Assembly (NCBI GenBank): GCA_029204225.1
Contig: CM055113.1
Location: forward strand, 28,243,934 to 28,307,933
Direction: 5' to 3'
DNA from: Diphasiastrum complanatum
Taxonomy: Eukaryota > Streptophyta > Lycopodiopsida > Lycopodiales > Lycopodiaceae
DNA length: 64,000 nucleotides
In this document: one piece after another, positions 19,701 through 31,522 of the stretch
Layout: every line of letters starts with the position of its first letter
How positions within the stretch are numbered: position 1 is the stretch's first letter
Made by a program: the position numbers and the translations under genes
The notes under the pieces: model-generated
What the model was told of the DNA's origin: nothing
Seen by the model: the letters and a program-made list of their open reading frames with translations, nothing else
Database searches by the model: none

Positions 19701-21746
19701 TCAACAAACTTTAAGTACAAAAAGCTTTGATCTAAACTTATCAAACTTTTCTCCAGCAAGTGGCTTAGTGAAAATATCAACTAGCTGTTCTTCTGTGCTA
19801 CAATGAACAACATGAATTTCACGACTTAGCAACCTCTCACGTATAAAGTGATACTGAATCTCAATGTGTTTAGTTCTCGCATGGAACACTGGATTCTTTG
19901 CTAGCTGAATGCCACTCTGACTGTCGCTATGTAAAGTCCTGGGATTTTTCTGCTTCATGCCAACTTCTTCTAAGATTTGTCTCAACCATATACCTTCCTA
20001 TGCTGCACTACACATTGCCTTATACTCTGCTTCTGTAGTGGAAAGAACAATTGTACTTTGTTTCTTACTAGACCAGGAAAAGCGACTACCACAAAATTGG
20101 AATACATACCCTGTGGTGGATCTAGGACCATCATAGTCACCTCCCCAATCCGCATCCACATAGCCACACAACTCAGGTAAACCATCATGCTTCCTGTAAA
20201 TCAAGCCATACTCTGAAGTGCCTTTCACATAACGCAAAATGCGTTTAGCTGCCTTCCAATGCGTTTCCATAGGTGCTGAAATAAACTGACTTACAATGCC
20301 AACAACATAGCATATATATGGTCTAGTCGTGGTAAGGTAAATCAAGCTCCCTACTAACTGTCTATACAACGTAGTATCAAATGACTGTGACTCATCAAGC
20401 TTAGAAAGCTTTTTACCTGGTTCAATAGGAGTGTTTACTGATTTGCAATCCTGCAACCTAAACTTGTGCAGCAACTCTCTGACATACTTCACCTGTGTTA
20501 AACCCACTTCATGTCCTTTTTGCCACACTTCTACTCCAAGGCAGTAATGCATCAGGCTGAGATCTGTCATCTCAAATTGTTCCATGAGGTCTTTCTTGAT
20601 CATGTCTATCATCTCTTGATTATTTCCCGTAATAATCAAGTCATCAACATAAAGAGCAATCAAAGCAACCATACCATCACAGCATAAGACATATAGATTT
20701 GGATCAGAATGTGTTCTCACCATCCCCTTTGAACAAAAGTAGGCATCAATCCTGCTATACCACGCACGTGGTGCTTGTTTAAGACCATAAAGCGCTTTCT
20801 TCAAGCGACATACTTTATTTTCCTGTCCCTTCGCTACAAAGCCTTCAGGTTGATCCATGAACACTTCTTCTTCTAACTCACCATTTAGAAAAGCAAATTT
20901 TACATCCATCTGATGCAAAGGCCAAGCAAAATGTGAAGCTAAAGCAACAAGTAGACGTAGAGTATTCCACTTACATACTGGCGCAAAGGTCTCCTCATAG
21001 TCAATGCCTTTACTTTGTGCATACCCTTTGATCACCAATCTTGCCTTGTGCTTTGCTATACTTCCATCTGCATGATACTTAGTCCTGTATACCCATTTGC
21101 AACCAATGGGTTTCTTGCCAACTGGTGGTTCTACTAAGTCCCATGTGTTATGCTTAGCAATTGACTCCATCTCCTCTCCCATGGCCTTGACCCAAATGTC
21201 ATCATCCTTCGCTTCACCATAAGTCGAAGGTTCTTTGCTTTGAATAATGCTAGATAAGAGAGCATAATTTGCTTCATACCTTTCAGGTTGTGTCTTCTCT
21301 CTTGTTGATCTTCGTAGCTCTCCCTGGCTAGATGATCCTGGAAAGTCATCCATGTCGCGGCTCTCCAACAATCTCTCAAACCACTTAGGGATCTTCTTGT
21401 CAGGTGATCGGCTTCCTGGTGAAAATGTATCCCACGGTACATACTTCTCCTTGCATTTGTCACCTGCAACTTCAATCCTTCTTGCACCAAAAGGTTTGTC
21501 CCTACCTCTCCAACCTATCTCTTGAGGTTGAGTAGTAGTGTCTTGAGATGTATCCTCATGTTCATCACTCAGAAGGTCAATGAATGGATCATCATCAGGT
21601 GGTATCCTCACTATACCATCTTTCCCACTAGATGTGTCTATCTTCTCAGCATCCTCTTCTTCATACATCTTGGATTCATCAAAGATAACATCGCAGCTTA
21701 TATGGCTTTTGTTTTCCACTGGATCAAAACATCTATAGCCCTTCAC
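19701..21746 (-). pseudogene. Copia M reverse transcriptase and RNase H
   Basis: The 582-residue frame covers the integrase tail (VKGYRCFDPVENKSHIS), an acidic linker, RT and most of RNase H. Motifs: QMDVKFAFLNGELEEEVF, KALYGLKQAPRAWY, ALYVDDLIITG (YVDD), FEMTDLSLMHYCLGVEV, GYVDADWGGD and IVLSTTEAEYKAMCSAA. A stop at 19996-19998 cuts it, but the same frame resumes as EGIWLRQILEEVGMKQ, HSDSQSGIQLAKNP, HARTKHIEIQYHFIRE and VDIFTKPL down to 19701. Only this one stop separates the segment from being open. RT catalytic residues are intact. Confidence 0.9.
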
Positions 21747-21749
21747 ACG

Positions 21750-22500
21750 ATCATCATATCCTAGGAATATGCACTTGATAGCTTGTACATCAAGTTTACG
21801 TCTTTCTTCTTTAGGAATGTGTACAAAGGCCTTACATCCAAAGATTCACAAGTGGTTCACCTTTGGCTTCTTCTTCGTGAATGCTTCCTCATGTGTTATC
21901 TTTGGTATGGCAATGGTAGGACTTTTATTTGAAGATAGACTGCAGTGCTACATGCTTCTGACCAAAAATCTTTTGGTAGTTTCATCTCAGCTAGCATAGA
22001 TCTGGCACTTTCCACAATTGCACGATTCTTGCGCTCAGCTACACCATTGAGTGCAGGAGTATGAGCTTGCGTAAATTGTCTCACATTGATCACAAAGATC
22101 ATTGAAGTAATTAGACTTGTACTCACCTCCACTATTTGATCTTAGGACTTTGATCTTCCTACATGTCTGATTTTCGGCCAATGCTTTGAAGCTCTTGAAG
22201 TTATCAAATGCATCTAATTTCTTCTTCAAGAAGTAGATCCACGTCTTACGTGACATATCATCAATAAAGGTCATGAAATAGAAGGCTTTACCTAAGGACA
22301 TGGTCCTCATAGGCCCGCATAAATCTGTGTGGATTAAGTCCAGAATGTTCTTTGCTCTTGCAACACCCCCTTTATTGAACTTCTCTCGATGCATATACAC
22401 AAGATTCGCACATCGATTTCAAGTGATCTTCTATGGTAGGCAATCCTGTTACCATTTCCAATATTCTCATCAAATTGAGACTTCTCAAGTTCAAGTGACC
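21750..22500 (-). pseudogene. Copia M integrase
   Basis: Pieces in two frames. GAG-pre-integrase/zinc part and core: AKNILDLIHTDLCGPMRTMS (D), FDNFKSFKALAENQTCRKIK, LRSNSGGEYKSNYF (the expected catalytic Asp of SD.GGE is Asn here). Then, after a frameshift near 22060, QAHTPALNGVAERKNRAIVE (catalytic Glu) and LPKDFWSEA. A further frame change near 21900 precedes the tail CIFLGYDDRVKGYRCFDP. The altered Asp and the shifts make it inactive. Confidence 0.8.
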
Positions 22501-22512
22501 AAGCCTCTTATG

Positions 22513-23247
22513 TCACAATTCAGTTTGCGATGGAATGGACGATACAAGTCCATGTTGCCCCTTAATTGTAGCATTCAGCCTGTACAATTTTGTATTGGGC
22601 TCTCTTACTCCATCCGCAATAACTGTGAACTTTTGGTTCACATCTTTCACAAAGCAATGATCATGGGCGAATTCTACTTTCAACTTTTGATCAGTATTGA
22701 CTCCAACAGAAAGTAGATTTTTCTTCAAACCTGGTACATAAAGTACCTCCCTGATCATCTTACTTTTGCCATCAGGTAGTTGGATTGAAACGGTGCCTAT
22801 CCCCTTGATCTTGCACACCTCACCATTTTCTTGTGAAACAGATGTTCCATTATCCAACACTTTCAAGCTACTGAACCAATTCTTGTTACCTGTCATGTGT
22901 CTTGTGGCTCCCGAGACAATATACCATGCTTGATCATCTTGATTAGATGACAATGCAGATATGAAAATGCTAGAGTCTTCAATCTCACCCTCATCGACAA
23001 GGTTACTTGCTTGTTTTGGTTTCCCCTTGTCTTGTTCCGCCAGAAATTTGTGACATTCACTCTTCCAATGGCCCTTTTTACCACAATGGAAGCACTTGTC
23101 TTTCTTTTTGGTCTTAAGGGAAGATCCCTCATCCTCCTGAGACTTGGCAAATTGCTGCTTAGACTTCTTCTTGCCCTTGCCCTTGCCTTGTTTTTGGCAT
23201 GTCGCAAGTGCGTGATCGTCAGTATTTTGACGTCTAGCTTTCACCAT
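22513..23247 (-). pseudogene. Copia M gag C-terminus and protease
   Basis: A 244-residue frame: basic linker (KGKGKKKSKQQ), zinc knuckle CFHCGKKGHWKSEC, then the protease motif WYIVSGATRHMTG, where the catalytic Asp of DSGAT is Val. IREVLYVPGLKKNLLSVG follows, as usual. The frame ends near 22513 before the integrase zinc module, which resumes in another frame. Confidence 0.85.
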
Positions 23248-23277
23248 TTCTCGTCATTGCTCTTCCTACATCAAGAT

Positions 23278-23808
23278 TCATGTGAGCTCATGAAAGGTTG
23301 GCAATCTTTCTCTTGATGCTATTCCACTCACAAACATCTGATAAGGTTCTGCAATGCCGCACAATGCATTGTGCACCAACTCCACGTCACGTATGCGCTC
23401 ACCAATAGAATGCAGTTCATCCCTCATTGTCTTGATTCTGGTCATGTGCGTCTGAATGTGCTCTCCTTGCTCCATGCGGGCACTATTCAGCTTTGACTTC
23501 AGAAACATGATTCTTGACGGATTTGACATCTCGACATCCCATGCCTGTCTGGGTGTAACAACATCACAAATGTGGGTAATGATGTGGTCCTTCACTGACA
23601 AGTTAATGAAGGTCAAAGCTTTCCTCATCTTTTTGTCGAACACTTTGATATCCGCTTCATTTGGCGGCCTTCTCTCATCACCTATGACGACTTCCCACAC
23701 GTCTTACTCCATCAGTATGTTTTTCATTTTGAATTTCCACACTGCATAGTTGGAAATCCCGTCCAATTTGCTACTTCCACTCAAAATGGACTCTCCCATG
23801 TTTGCCAT
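23278..23808 (-). pseudogene. Copia M gag N-terminus
   Basis: From the ATG at 23808: MANMGESILSGSSKLDGISN, YAVWKFKMKNIL, then a TAA at about 23704-23706, then DVWEVVIGDERRPP, AQW-like core and FLKSKLNSARMEQGEHIQTH down to 23278. This is the UBN2-type gag that builds the particle. It ends by frameshift just before the zinc-knuckle frame. Confidence 0.85.
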
Positions 23809-25097
23809 CGCAAAACTGCTTGAAACTTCTGTCGTAGGTTAAAAAAAGTATGTCGAGACCAACAATGATGTCAGAAGTTGAAAATAATGACCTGCACTTT
23901 TTTCCTTACCAAGCCACTCGCCGCTTTTTCACCAATTTGAAAGCCAAATCGGCGTCACCTTCCAAAATGCACTCAGTCGTCAACTCCCAACAACGTGCCT
24001 AGTGGAATGGTGAAATCACTTATGGCGCACTCCAAACACTTTCTCCGTTGCAATCACTCTGTTTTGTTGTACCGTACTTGCAAGTACAGTCCGGGTAACC
24101 TTCGTTTGGAGGTTATAGCCTTTCGTTTGGATCAAAACGGGCAAAGGACTAGAAAATAGGGACTTTTAGAACTTTAGAACTGTTTTTTCACTTTGAAGAA
24201 ACTCCACCCTTCAGTGAATTTGGACCCAACTCTCACTTCAAACTAAAAATTTTTAATGAAGTTGCAATGTGAATTACACTTCAGGTCCCTTCCATCAAAG
24301 TTCATGTGGATTTAAATAAATCCAATGGCTTATCTGGATCCAATGGCCCAATCTCATTTAATCTCCATCGTCCATCCAGATGCCACAAAATCCGATGGTT
24401 CTGCACACTTTTGTGCACTGATGGAAGACCGCTCTTCCAATCGCTGGCTCACTTCAAAACACTATGTAGGAGATTGGTTTGGGCGCGCAGACTCAGCCGC
24501 AACCTCCTCTCTTCAATTCTTTCACAAGCTATGGTGAATGAGGATTTTTACACCTCCATTGAATCTGATCCAACGCTCTACACTGCCTACAGCTGTCCAT
24601 GACCATTTACCTACTAATTAGTCTCTCCAGGACGCCCTCCTACACGTTTTTACAGCTTTAATAACGCTCTCTTACAGCTCAAGATTCAGGCTTTTACATC
24701 TGTAAACCCTAAACCGGGGTTTCTGCACCATTCTTGGCACTTGATAGCCTCTGTACAGCTCTTCAACAAGCAAGTCCTCTTGCTCTGAGGTCACCCTATA
24801 GCTAGAAATCTGATACTTCATACCGTTCGTCAAATAGTGTCAGTTCGGATGCACACCGATTGCAAACACCAAGCAGTTACTTTACGAAATTTTTAGAATT
24901 CCATTTCTTCAATTGATAAGCCTTGTTTGTGAATCCTCAATAGTTTCATGCCTAGCAAATCTTTGTGTGCTAGAAACCATGCACCAGTGCTTCACTTTCC
25001 GTCTCCAGCCCGCCGTAAACCCCGAACTCTTAGAAGACTACTTTTCTCCCGAAGCTCTCTTTAACGATGACACTGTACTGTGTACACTCCCTGTACG
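23809..25097 (-). other. Copia M leader
   Basis: 1.3 kb of untranslated leader between primer-binding site and gag. Open frames inside it on the opposite strand have no family features. Confidence 0.6.
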
Positions 25098-25109
25098 GCT
25101 CTGATACCA
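25098..25109 (-). other. Primer-binding site (initiator-Met tRNA) of copia M
   Basis: On the minus strand TGGTATCAGAGC follows the 5' LTR after one base. It is complementary to the 3' end of plant initiator-Met tRNA. Confidence 0.9.
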
Positions 25110-25110
25110 A

Positions 25111-25384
25111 CTTAGAATTGGCTTTGCACAGGAACACAGATCATGCTACACATTAACATAGACAGAAAACACTCTCCACAGCAAGCTCACATAGCAACTG
25201 TATTTCTCAAAATGAAATTACACTGTACATATAGTTGTTCACTTAGGCAATCCATGCATGACCCAGGTTGTCGTTGGCGGGATGCGTGTCCCGTCGACTT
25301 GCCTCCTGGCGAGGCCAACTGATCCTTATCAACTGATAGGACTCACAGTACAGTAACACAGTGATTCTACTTTAATTCTAACTC
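25111..25384 (-). repeat. 5' LTR of copia element M
   Basis: 274 bp, paired with 19380-19647. Differences include an insertion (GATAGGACTCACAGTACAGT region) and loss of the palindromic G-box (GGATGCGTGTCC here). Confidence 0.85.
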
Positions 25385-26130
25385 AAATAAGATTCTTGAT
25401 AGCTTGATGGATCCAACTATCATCTATGGAAATTTAAGATAAAAATTGTGCTAATGGCTGAGCTGTCTGATGTTGTTGACCCAAAGCAGATGACGCTACA
25501 ATCTTTTGATGGAAGCTGAAGGATGGAAAAGCTTTCGCACTACATCCTCAACATCACAGACACACAAATCGGCCATGTGTCTGAAGCTCAGACCTCGAAA
25601 GAAGTCTGGGACATCTTGAGCACCCTATACAAAGTGCGCGACGTAGCTTCCAAGCTACATCTCAGATGAAAATTATACTCCGTCAAGATGACAAATGGTG
25701 ATTCCCTATAGAATAACATCAACCAGTTCAAGAACTTGCTACAACAAATGGCCGTTGTCGGATCTGCCATAGACAGTCAAGACACAATAATGACACTGCT
25801 TTCAAGCTTGCGAATATCATATGATAATTGGGTGATGATGATCACCACACACCCAAAGCTTATTGTATCATGAGTCATTACGATGCCAATACAGGAAGAG
25901 ACAAGAAGGAGTGGACCCTCTAGTTCCTCCACTGTCGACTCTCTACACCAACAAGAATTCGAACAAGCAGAAGAAGAGAGGCTCAAAGCCATAGAAGCCG
26001 AATCAAAATGTGACACAGAATCTTCAAGAGCAGCTGAAGTCACCTACAAAGAAGAAGATGTTCTACACATACTACAAACGAACCAACCACGAGAGGATTG
26101 TCTCATCCTTTGAAGGCAAGAATAACAACA
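25385..26130 (+). pseudogene. Copia D gag, interrupted by copia M
   Basis: Right after the junction the frame reads DGSNYHLWKFKIKIVLMAEL, SDVVDPKQMTLQSFDGS, a stop, HYILNITDTQIGHVSEAQTS, KEVWDILSTLY, further stops, INQFKNLLQQMAVVGSAIDS and LLSSLRISYDNWVMMI. This is a UBN2-type copia gag. At least four stops are present. The start of this gag and its LTR should lie left of 19380. Confidence 0.75.
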
Positions 26131-26930
26131 AAGGGCAATCGAATCGGATGGAAAATACAACTGTAGAAGCATGTCAGCCGAATCAAGAAGCGGATCACAA
26201 TGCATTCATGACAAGCCATCAAGAAACATCAAACGGCGGCTTTTGGTTTCTTGATTCCAGAGCCACTCAACATATGACTAGCCATATCAGCGATTTTGAA
26301 TCCTATACGCCTTACATTATATCTGGACAACAATAGCACACAAGCTATCAAAGATGAAGGTATTGTAAGATTAAGCTTTGTAAATGATCAATACAAACTA
26401 CTTTCAAGTGTCCTGCATGTACCAAATCTTTCTACAAATCCACTCTTTGTTAGCAAAATTACAGATTTCAAATTAGATCAATGCAAAGTAGTCGATAGGA
26501 TAGACAAGATCCTAGCACTCGGAAATAGACATGGATACTTGTACAAATTAAGTCATTGTTTTTCTGTCTCTAATCAAGCTCTCAGTACGTCTGTACAGAT
26601 CAATAAAAGTTTACTTTGGCATTATAGACTTGGTCACTTGAATCATTCCCTTGTACATTCTTCTGTACAGCACATGTCTAAGAAGTCTATTGTACTTGAT
26701 CTCGACTATCCAGATATGAAAGTCGACTTACCTGTCTGTCAAAGCTATATAGTCGGTAAACAGGCTAGGAAATCTTTTAGATCAAGCCAACAACATTTTG
26801 CTAGAGGATTGTTAGATATTGTACATACAGACATTTGTGGCCCAATGCAAAATCCTTCATTGAAGGATGCAAAGTATTTTATCACTTTTATTGATGAATT
26901 TTCTAGAAGGATGATGGTGTAATTTATCAA
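26010..26930 (+). pseudogene. Copia D protease and integrase N-terminal part
   Basis: The protease motif is WFLDSRATQHMTS (G of DSGAT replaced by Arg). After a frame change at about 26330 come LSSVLHVPNLSTNPLFVSKI, the GAG-pre-integrase HYRLGHLNHSLVHSS...VCQSYIVGKQ, and the integrase start HTDICGPMQNPSLKDAKYF, ending FIDEFSRRMMV with a stop at 26920-26922. The zinc module has lost one Cys (CQSY). Confidence 0.8.
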
Positions 26931-27654
26931 GAAGAAATAAAAAGCTATCAACTGCTTCAAAATCTTCAAGGAGTATGCAGAGAAAGAAACTGAGAAAATA
27001 ATAAAAAACTTGACAATGCTAGAGAGTATATCTCTACTGAATTCAAGGAGCCAGAGCCAAGACATTAAACAATAGTTCATTATCACTCCCTATTTGCCTT
27101 AGTCAAACGGCTTAGTCGAGAGGAAGGATTGTACCTTGGTCGAGTCAGCCAAATGCATGTTGGCGCACCCAAAGAGCTTTTGGGATGAAGCTATTTCCAC
27201 TGCAGCTTACACCCAGAACAGATGTTCGATAAGGCCCTCTCAAGAAAAACATCCCATAAGGTTTGGACAGGATCTAATCCTTCAGTGAAAAACCTACGAG
27301 TATTCGGTTGCATCGCCACATTCAGATCCCAAAGGAGACAAGGAAAGTCTAAAGACCATCCTGATTGGTTACACTTCCTCCGGCAATACTTATAAGTTGT
27401 ACGACCCCAATACCCAACAAATTTTATTCAGTAGGGATACTATTTTTATCGAGGATCATTGAAGTGATAACTTCAGTTTGATAGTTGAGCGTGATAATGT
27501 TGTCAACAAAAATAATTCTAATTGAGAAGATTGATTAGTGATAATTGTGCCGACAGTTGACCAACTGTTCGACAGCGAATCAAAAAAAGACATTGTTGTT
27601 ACTCAGTAACAATCCAACCAAGGAATGGATCATGAACCAACTCGACCTCCAAGA
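26931..27654 (+). pseudogene. Copia D integrase C-terminal part
   Basis: Scattered frames: SNGLVERKDCTLVESAKCML (catalytic Glu), FWDEAISTAAYTQNRCSIRP, GYTSSGNTYKLYDPNTQQIL and FSRDTIFIEDH. These are colinear with the copia fragment at 1-932. The element is cut at 27654 by an LTR of another copia. RT is absent. Confidence 0.75.
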
Positions 27655-28751
27655 TGTTGGGAAAGAGGGGTGTGTGAGAGAGAAACAAGCTCGAAAAGAA
27701 ATGAACACGAATGGAAGGTGTTCGTGCGCAGCGGAATAGGCTATCTCACTCTTTCCCTAAGCATGACTATGCTTATCAGGCACGAACAGAACATTAGTGA
27801 CAGAAATCACGTTTGATCTGATTACGTAGCCAAACATTAAGCATGAAGACATCAGAATAATAATTCGTCGTGAATAGCTAGACTGATTGTCAATCACAAA
27901 TTAGTCATGAAAGAAAGACCAAATATTAGTCACAAATAACTAGACTAATAATAATTCGTGAAGCATAGACTACCAAATTAAGCAATAAGAAAGTTAGATA
28001 GAATGTAGAAAAGCATTGCAAAATTGACGCAAATTTGAACGCAGAACAACCAGAGCTGTATGGATTAAGTATAGCAAAATATACAGGTCAATAATGCAAG
28101 TGAGCACAAGACAATAGCGGACAAAACCGTGTGCTTCACAAAACTAATCTAATCTGTAAAAAAGAATTAACCTATTACTGACAATACAAAGACTCGATGC
28201 GCAAAAGCATCTACTTCATTTTATCTCTGATATGCTTCTGATGCTATTGTCTTTCACACACACACTCTTTGGTATACGCAGATGGTATCCAACATATATA
28301 TAAATAATGTTACAGGTGTGCAGATGAAAAAAGTACAAAGGTGGATGTGCTGTCTGTAGGAGATCGTGGGTGGCTGTTGTTGTTGTCAAATCTGATTACA
28401 CAGTTGCATGGGATGAGTGTGAGAAGGTCGCGACATCATCCTTCGCTGACGTGAACGTTGATGAAAATGCGAAAAATGCAACACTTTGACAAATGCCTTA
28501 ACATTTGATTTATAGGGTACCAACACTTTTTCATTAGGGCACCTTCGACATTTGTAGGACAGTGTCGTCTTTTTCACCTGTCACAAATCATGTGTAAAGC
28601 CTTTTTCGCCTGTGAAAATTTACTTTTATTTATGTAGACAGTCACATTTTTCGCCTGTCTTATTTTACATGTAAATATGCAGACTGTGCGAAAACATGAG
28701 TAAAAATGCAGCATGAATGGATTTGAGAGAGTAGAAGAGATAAATCCAACA
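27655..28751 (-). repeat. LTR-C, 3' LTR of a minus-strand copia
   Basis: 1097 bp, TGTTGGATTTATC...CCAACA on the minus strand. It is preceded by a polypurine tract and by RNase H coding sequence, so it is a 3' LTR. It includes AT-rich transcription-start-like sequence (TATTTATATATA) and phrases shared with 2040-2650. It inserted into copia D after 27654. Confidence 0.75.
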
Positions 28752-28760
28752 CCCCCCCTT
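28752..28760 (-). other. Polypurine tract before LTR-C
   Basis: AAGGGGGGG on the minus strand directly precedes TGTTGG and overlaps the stop of the RNase H frame. Confidence 0.7.
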
Positions 28761-29150
28761 AATCTGGATCCGTGAATGCTTTGATCTTCGGACTAAGCAA
28801 TGCACAAAACGTATTGTGTGCATTAACACTTAATGCCTTTGTGAATATATCTGCAACCATGTCCAGCGTCCTACAATATGTTAAACTTACCTCCTTGTTG
28901 AGAATCTTGCCCCTGATGTAGTGATATCTGATTTCAATTTGCTTACTCCTAGAGTGAATTCTAGGGTTGGCCGATAAGGCAATAGCACTCTGATTATCAC
29001 ATAATAAAATTATAAGGTCGTATTGATACAAATTAATCTGATAGTAAATTTTTCAACCAAAATGCTTCCTTAATAAATTGAAAAACAGCAATGTATTCTG
29101 CTTATATAGAAGAAAGAACGATAGAGGTTCGCTTACGACTGTTCCATGAG
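28759..29150 (-). pseudogene. Copia RNase H C-terminal fragment
   Basis: Minus-strand frame: SIVLSSI, stop, AEYIAVFQFIKEAFWLKNLL, then LCDNQSAIALSANPRIHSRS, KQIEIRYHYIRGKILNKEV and MVADIFTKAL, ending at 28759. This is the standard C-terminus of copia RNase H (CDNQSAI..., SKHIEIRYHFIRE, D.FTK). It is the only coding part left of the element that owns LTR-C. Confidence 0.85.
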
Positions 29151-29472
29151 ATAGGACCGTTGTTGAGGAAGAATGTAAATCTAGATGTGGGCTTACAATT
29201 ATCTATGTTAGGGCAATTTTTGGCAGGGGATTGGTCCAGCCAAAACATCCTAAAAAAGTCAAGGGGCACCACTACTGATGGTGGTTATGCCTTACGTGAG
29301 TAACGGAGGTCCTGCCACATCCGATCTTGGGGGCTTCCTCTGTTATCCCGTGCTCCTGAGTGTTATCAACTGTGCTAACACAAAGAAAATAAAAAAGAAA
29401 GAAATAAAACTCCGTGGCATGTGTTTTGTAAGACCACGTATGAGTATCTGTCAATAAACTTCAACCATGGCA
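29151..29472. other. Non-coding gap
   Basis: CATGTGTTTTGTAAG occurs at about 29419 and again at the LTR-B edge (29471), perhaps a duplicated LTR end. Nothing else is seen. Confidence 0.3.
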
Positions 29473-30163
29473 TGTGTTTTGTAAGTCTATGAGTAGAAGC
29501 TTAAATAATAATAAAATAACTTAAACTTAGATTTAGAACTTAGACTTAGGAAACTTAAGATTAGAAATATTTTATCTTAACTTTTCCTAAGTTAAGAACT
29601 TTGAAGTTCTAAATCCTAAGTTAGAAGTTCTAGAAAGGCTAGAAACAGATTAATCCCATAAGTTAGTAGACACTTATGGAAGACCCTCCTTGCCATAAAA
29701 GGAGAGGTATTTGCATTGTAAACAACACTTTGTGATTAAGGCAAAATTATTATTGTGATTATCTTGCATTTCATTGTATTCCCATTGGAAGGTGCATAGC
29801 TTGAGGGAAGGTGCTCGGGCCTCTTCTTGCCTCCTTTCATCAGCCTTTAATTGTGGCATGGTTTAAAGTGTTTATTGCTTAGTTTAGCCGCAATTCTTAT
29901 TATCTCCCTTTGGGTGTTACGTAGGATTTAGTAATCTTGCTAGTTGGATTTGCCTTAGCAAGGAATTTTATTGTTGTCATTAATTAGCTTATTTATGTTA
30001 CGAGCACTAGTTGGGAAAGCCTTAGTGTTCTCATTCATGTTGATTCTTTCCATATTATGTTAAAGCTTGTTGTAGAAACTTAAAAAGTGGACGAATTTAT
30101 ACATCCTTATACTACACCCGTAAGTAGATCTAGCCATCTCGTAAACTAGAAATACTTCCAACA
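29473..30163 (+). repeat. LTR-B, 5' LTR of gypsy element B
   Basis: 691 bp, TGTGTTTTGTAAG...ATACTTCCAACA, followed at once by a primer-binding-site-like sequence. An inverted copy of identical length lies at 33676-34366. AACTTAGG/CCTAAGTT-rich inverted phrases fill 29520-29640. Confidence 0.75.
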
Positions 30164-30181
30164 TTGGCACTGTTCCCACTT
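30164..30181 (+). other. Degenerate primer-binding site of gypsy element B
   Basis: TTGGCACTGTTCCCAC follows the LTR. It resembles the TTGGCGCCGTTGCCGGGG site common in plant Tat/Athila-type gypsy elements (known family feature) with several changes. Confidence 0.5.
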
Positions 30182-31011
30182 TTTAAGTATTTTTTTACCT
30201 AGCTTTTTCACTTTTTTTTTGTTTCTAGCTTCCATGTTGTATGTTTGCTTGTTTGCCTATCTCTATCTACCAACAAACAGCACACGTCGTCTCTTCAGGT
30301 CCTACACGAGCTGCGGAGCACCTTCTCAAACCGGGGGGAAGCAACAAAAGAGTCAACTTGGGCATTTTCTTCAAAAAAAGTGACCCAAGTGACCTTTTTC
30401 AAAACCAAACAGGTATATCAGAATTCGCCAGCCTGTCTGCAGCCCTAACAGACCCTGATCTTTCTCTTTATCACCTCCACAAATTCTGACCACGGTCAAA
30501 TTTTGAGAAAATAGCCCGATATACTGTCAGAATCCCTTATTTCTCACCCAAATCTTTGTCCTAGAATTTTTCGGCTTCACTAAGGCTAGATCTCATCAAG
30601 ATCAATCCTCCAGTAGCCCCGTGAATTCTACCTCAGAGATTTTGCCTGTTTACTATCAAAAAATCACATTTTTTCCATATTCCCTATCTACCAGTCAAAA
30701 CTCCCTGTTAGAATTTGCCATCAAGCCTCAAAATTTGTTCTCAAAGAGTACGATTTCCCTGTCCTACCCACGAATTCTGAAACTACAATTTTTTCCAAAA
30801 AATCTAAAAAATCACTATTCTGACATTTAGAACTCTTTGTCAGAATTCGCGAGTATTACAGTTAGATTTATCTGTCTCTCCACGATTTCTCAACCTCTCC
30901 GCGAATTCTATCACGACTAGAAAGACCGTTTTTGTCCTACACTATCCATTCTACAAGGAAACTGCTCTTTTGCCAAGTACAGTTCTGACTTGCTCATCTG
31001 TATTCTGTATC
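30182..31011 (+). other. Gypsy B leader with spaced AGAATTCG/CGAATTCT motifs
   Basis: Non-coding leader before gag. Motifs of the GAATTCG or GAATTCT type recur at about 30420, 30621, 30770, 30843 and 30903. Its end (30860-31090) is copied at 47415-47640. Confidence 0.5.
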
Positions 31012-31522
31012 ATGTCTCGTGACTGTGCTGAATCTTCTAATCCGGCTCCTCCACGACTAGAACGAAGAATTCCACGTATTGATGCACCAAAATACGATGG
31101 AGAATCTGACCCAGTCCAATTTCTCCAAGACTTTGATAATGCATGCCATTGTTATGGAGATACCTCTGAAAGTGAAAATCTATGCCTATTACCAACCTGC
31201 CCCACAAAACGTTGTCCATTATCTTGATCCGAATACCATCGATCCGGCCACCTACTATGTGGAAGACAATACCCAACCGTCGTACTCTACTGAAATGGTT
31301 GTTTATTATACCTATGATTCTAATGCTCAAACCATGGATCCCAATGCCCAAGCTTACAATCCAAACCAAGCTGTCTTTGCCACACATCAACTACCCACAA
31401 TAAGAGGATGTTTTATCTGTGCCGATAAACATCCTAGTATTCGCTGTCCAGATAAACTCCGCTTTCCTCCAGCTTGTGAAAATTGTGGTATTGAACATCA
31501 CGTGAAGGACTGCCCATCCTGA
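31012..31522 (+). pseudogene. Gypsy B gag with two zinc knuckles
   Basis: From ATG 31012: MSRDCAESSNPAPPRLERRI, IDAPKYDGESDPVQFLQDFD, the gag core start. Most of the core is deleted near 31170. The frame 31079-31522 continues with YYQPAPQNVVHYLDPNTIDP, a Tyr/Gln/Asn-rich part, then CFICADKHPSIRC and CENCGIEHHVKDC, two CX2CX3HX4C-type knuckles. Gag and zinc knuckle bind element RNA. Confidence 0.75.

Larger units (their letters stand above)
19380..25384 (-). mobile_element. Near-complete Ty1/copia element M
   Basis: Two LTRs (19380-19647 and 25111-25384) enclose primer-binding site, leader, gag, protease, integrase, RT, RNase H and polypurine tract in canonical copia order on the minus strand, 6.0 kb in all. 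The flanks read CAATA on the left (19375-19379) and AAATA on the right (25385-25389), a possible 5-bp target duplication with one change. The insertion lies in the gag of a plus-strand copia: DGSNYHLWKFK begins soon after the right flank. Lesions: a stop in gag, a frameshift between gag halves, protease Asp to Val, a frameshift in integrase and a stop in RNase H. Recent but defective. Confidence 0.85.

Noticed and set aside
24306-24602. 98-codon frame in the copia M leader
   Set aside because: Opposite strand to the element, no family features; the leader is known non-coding.
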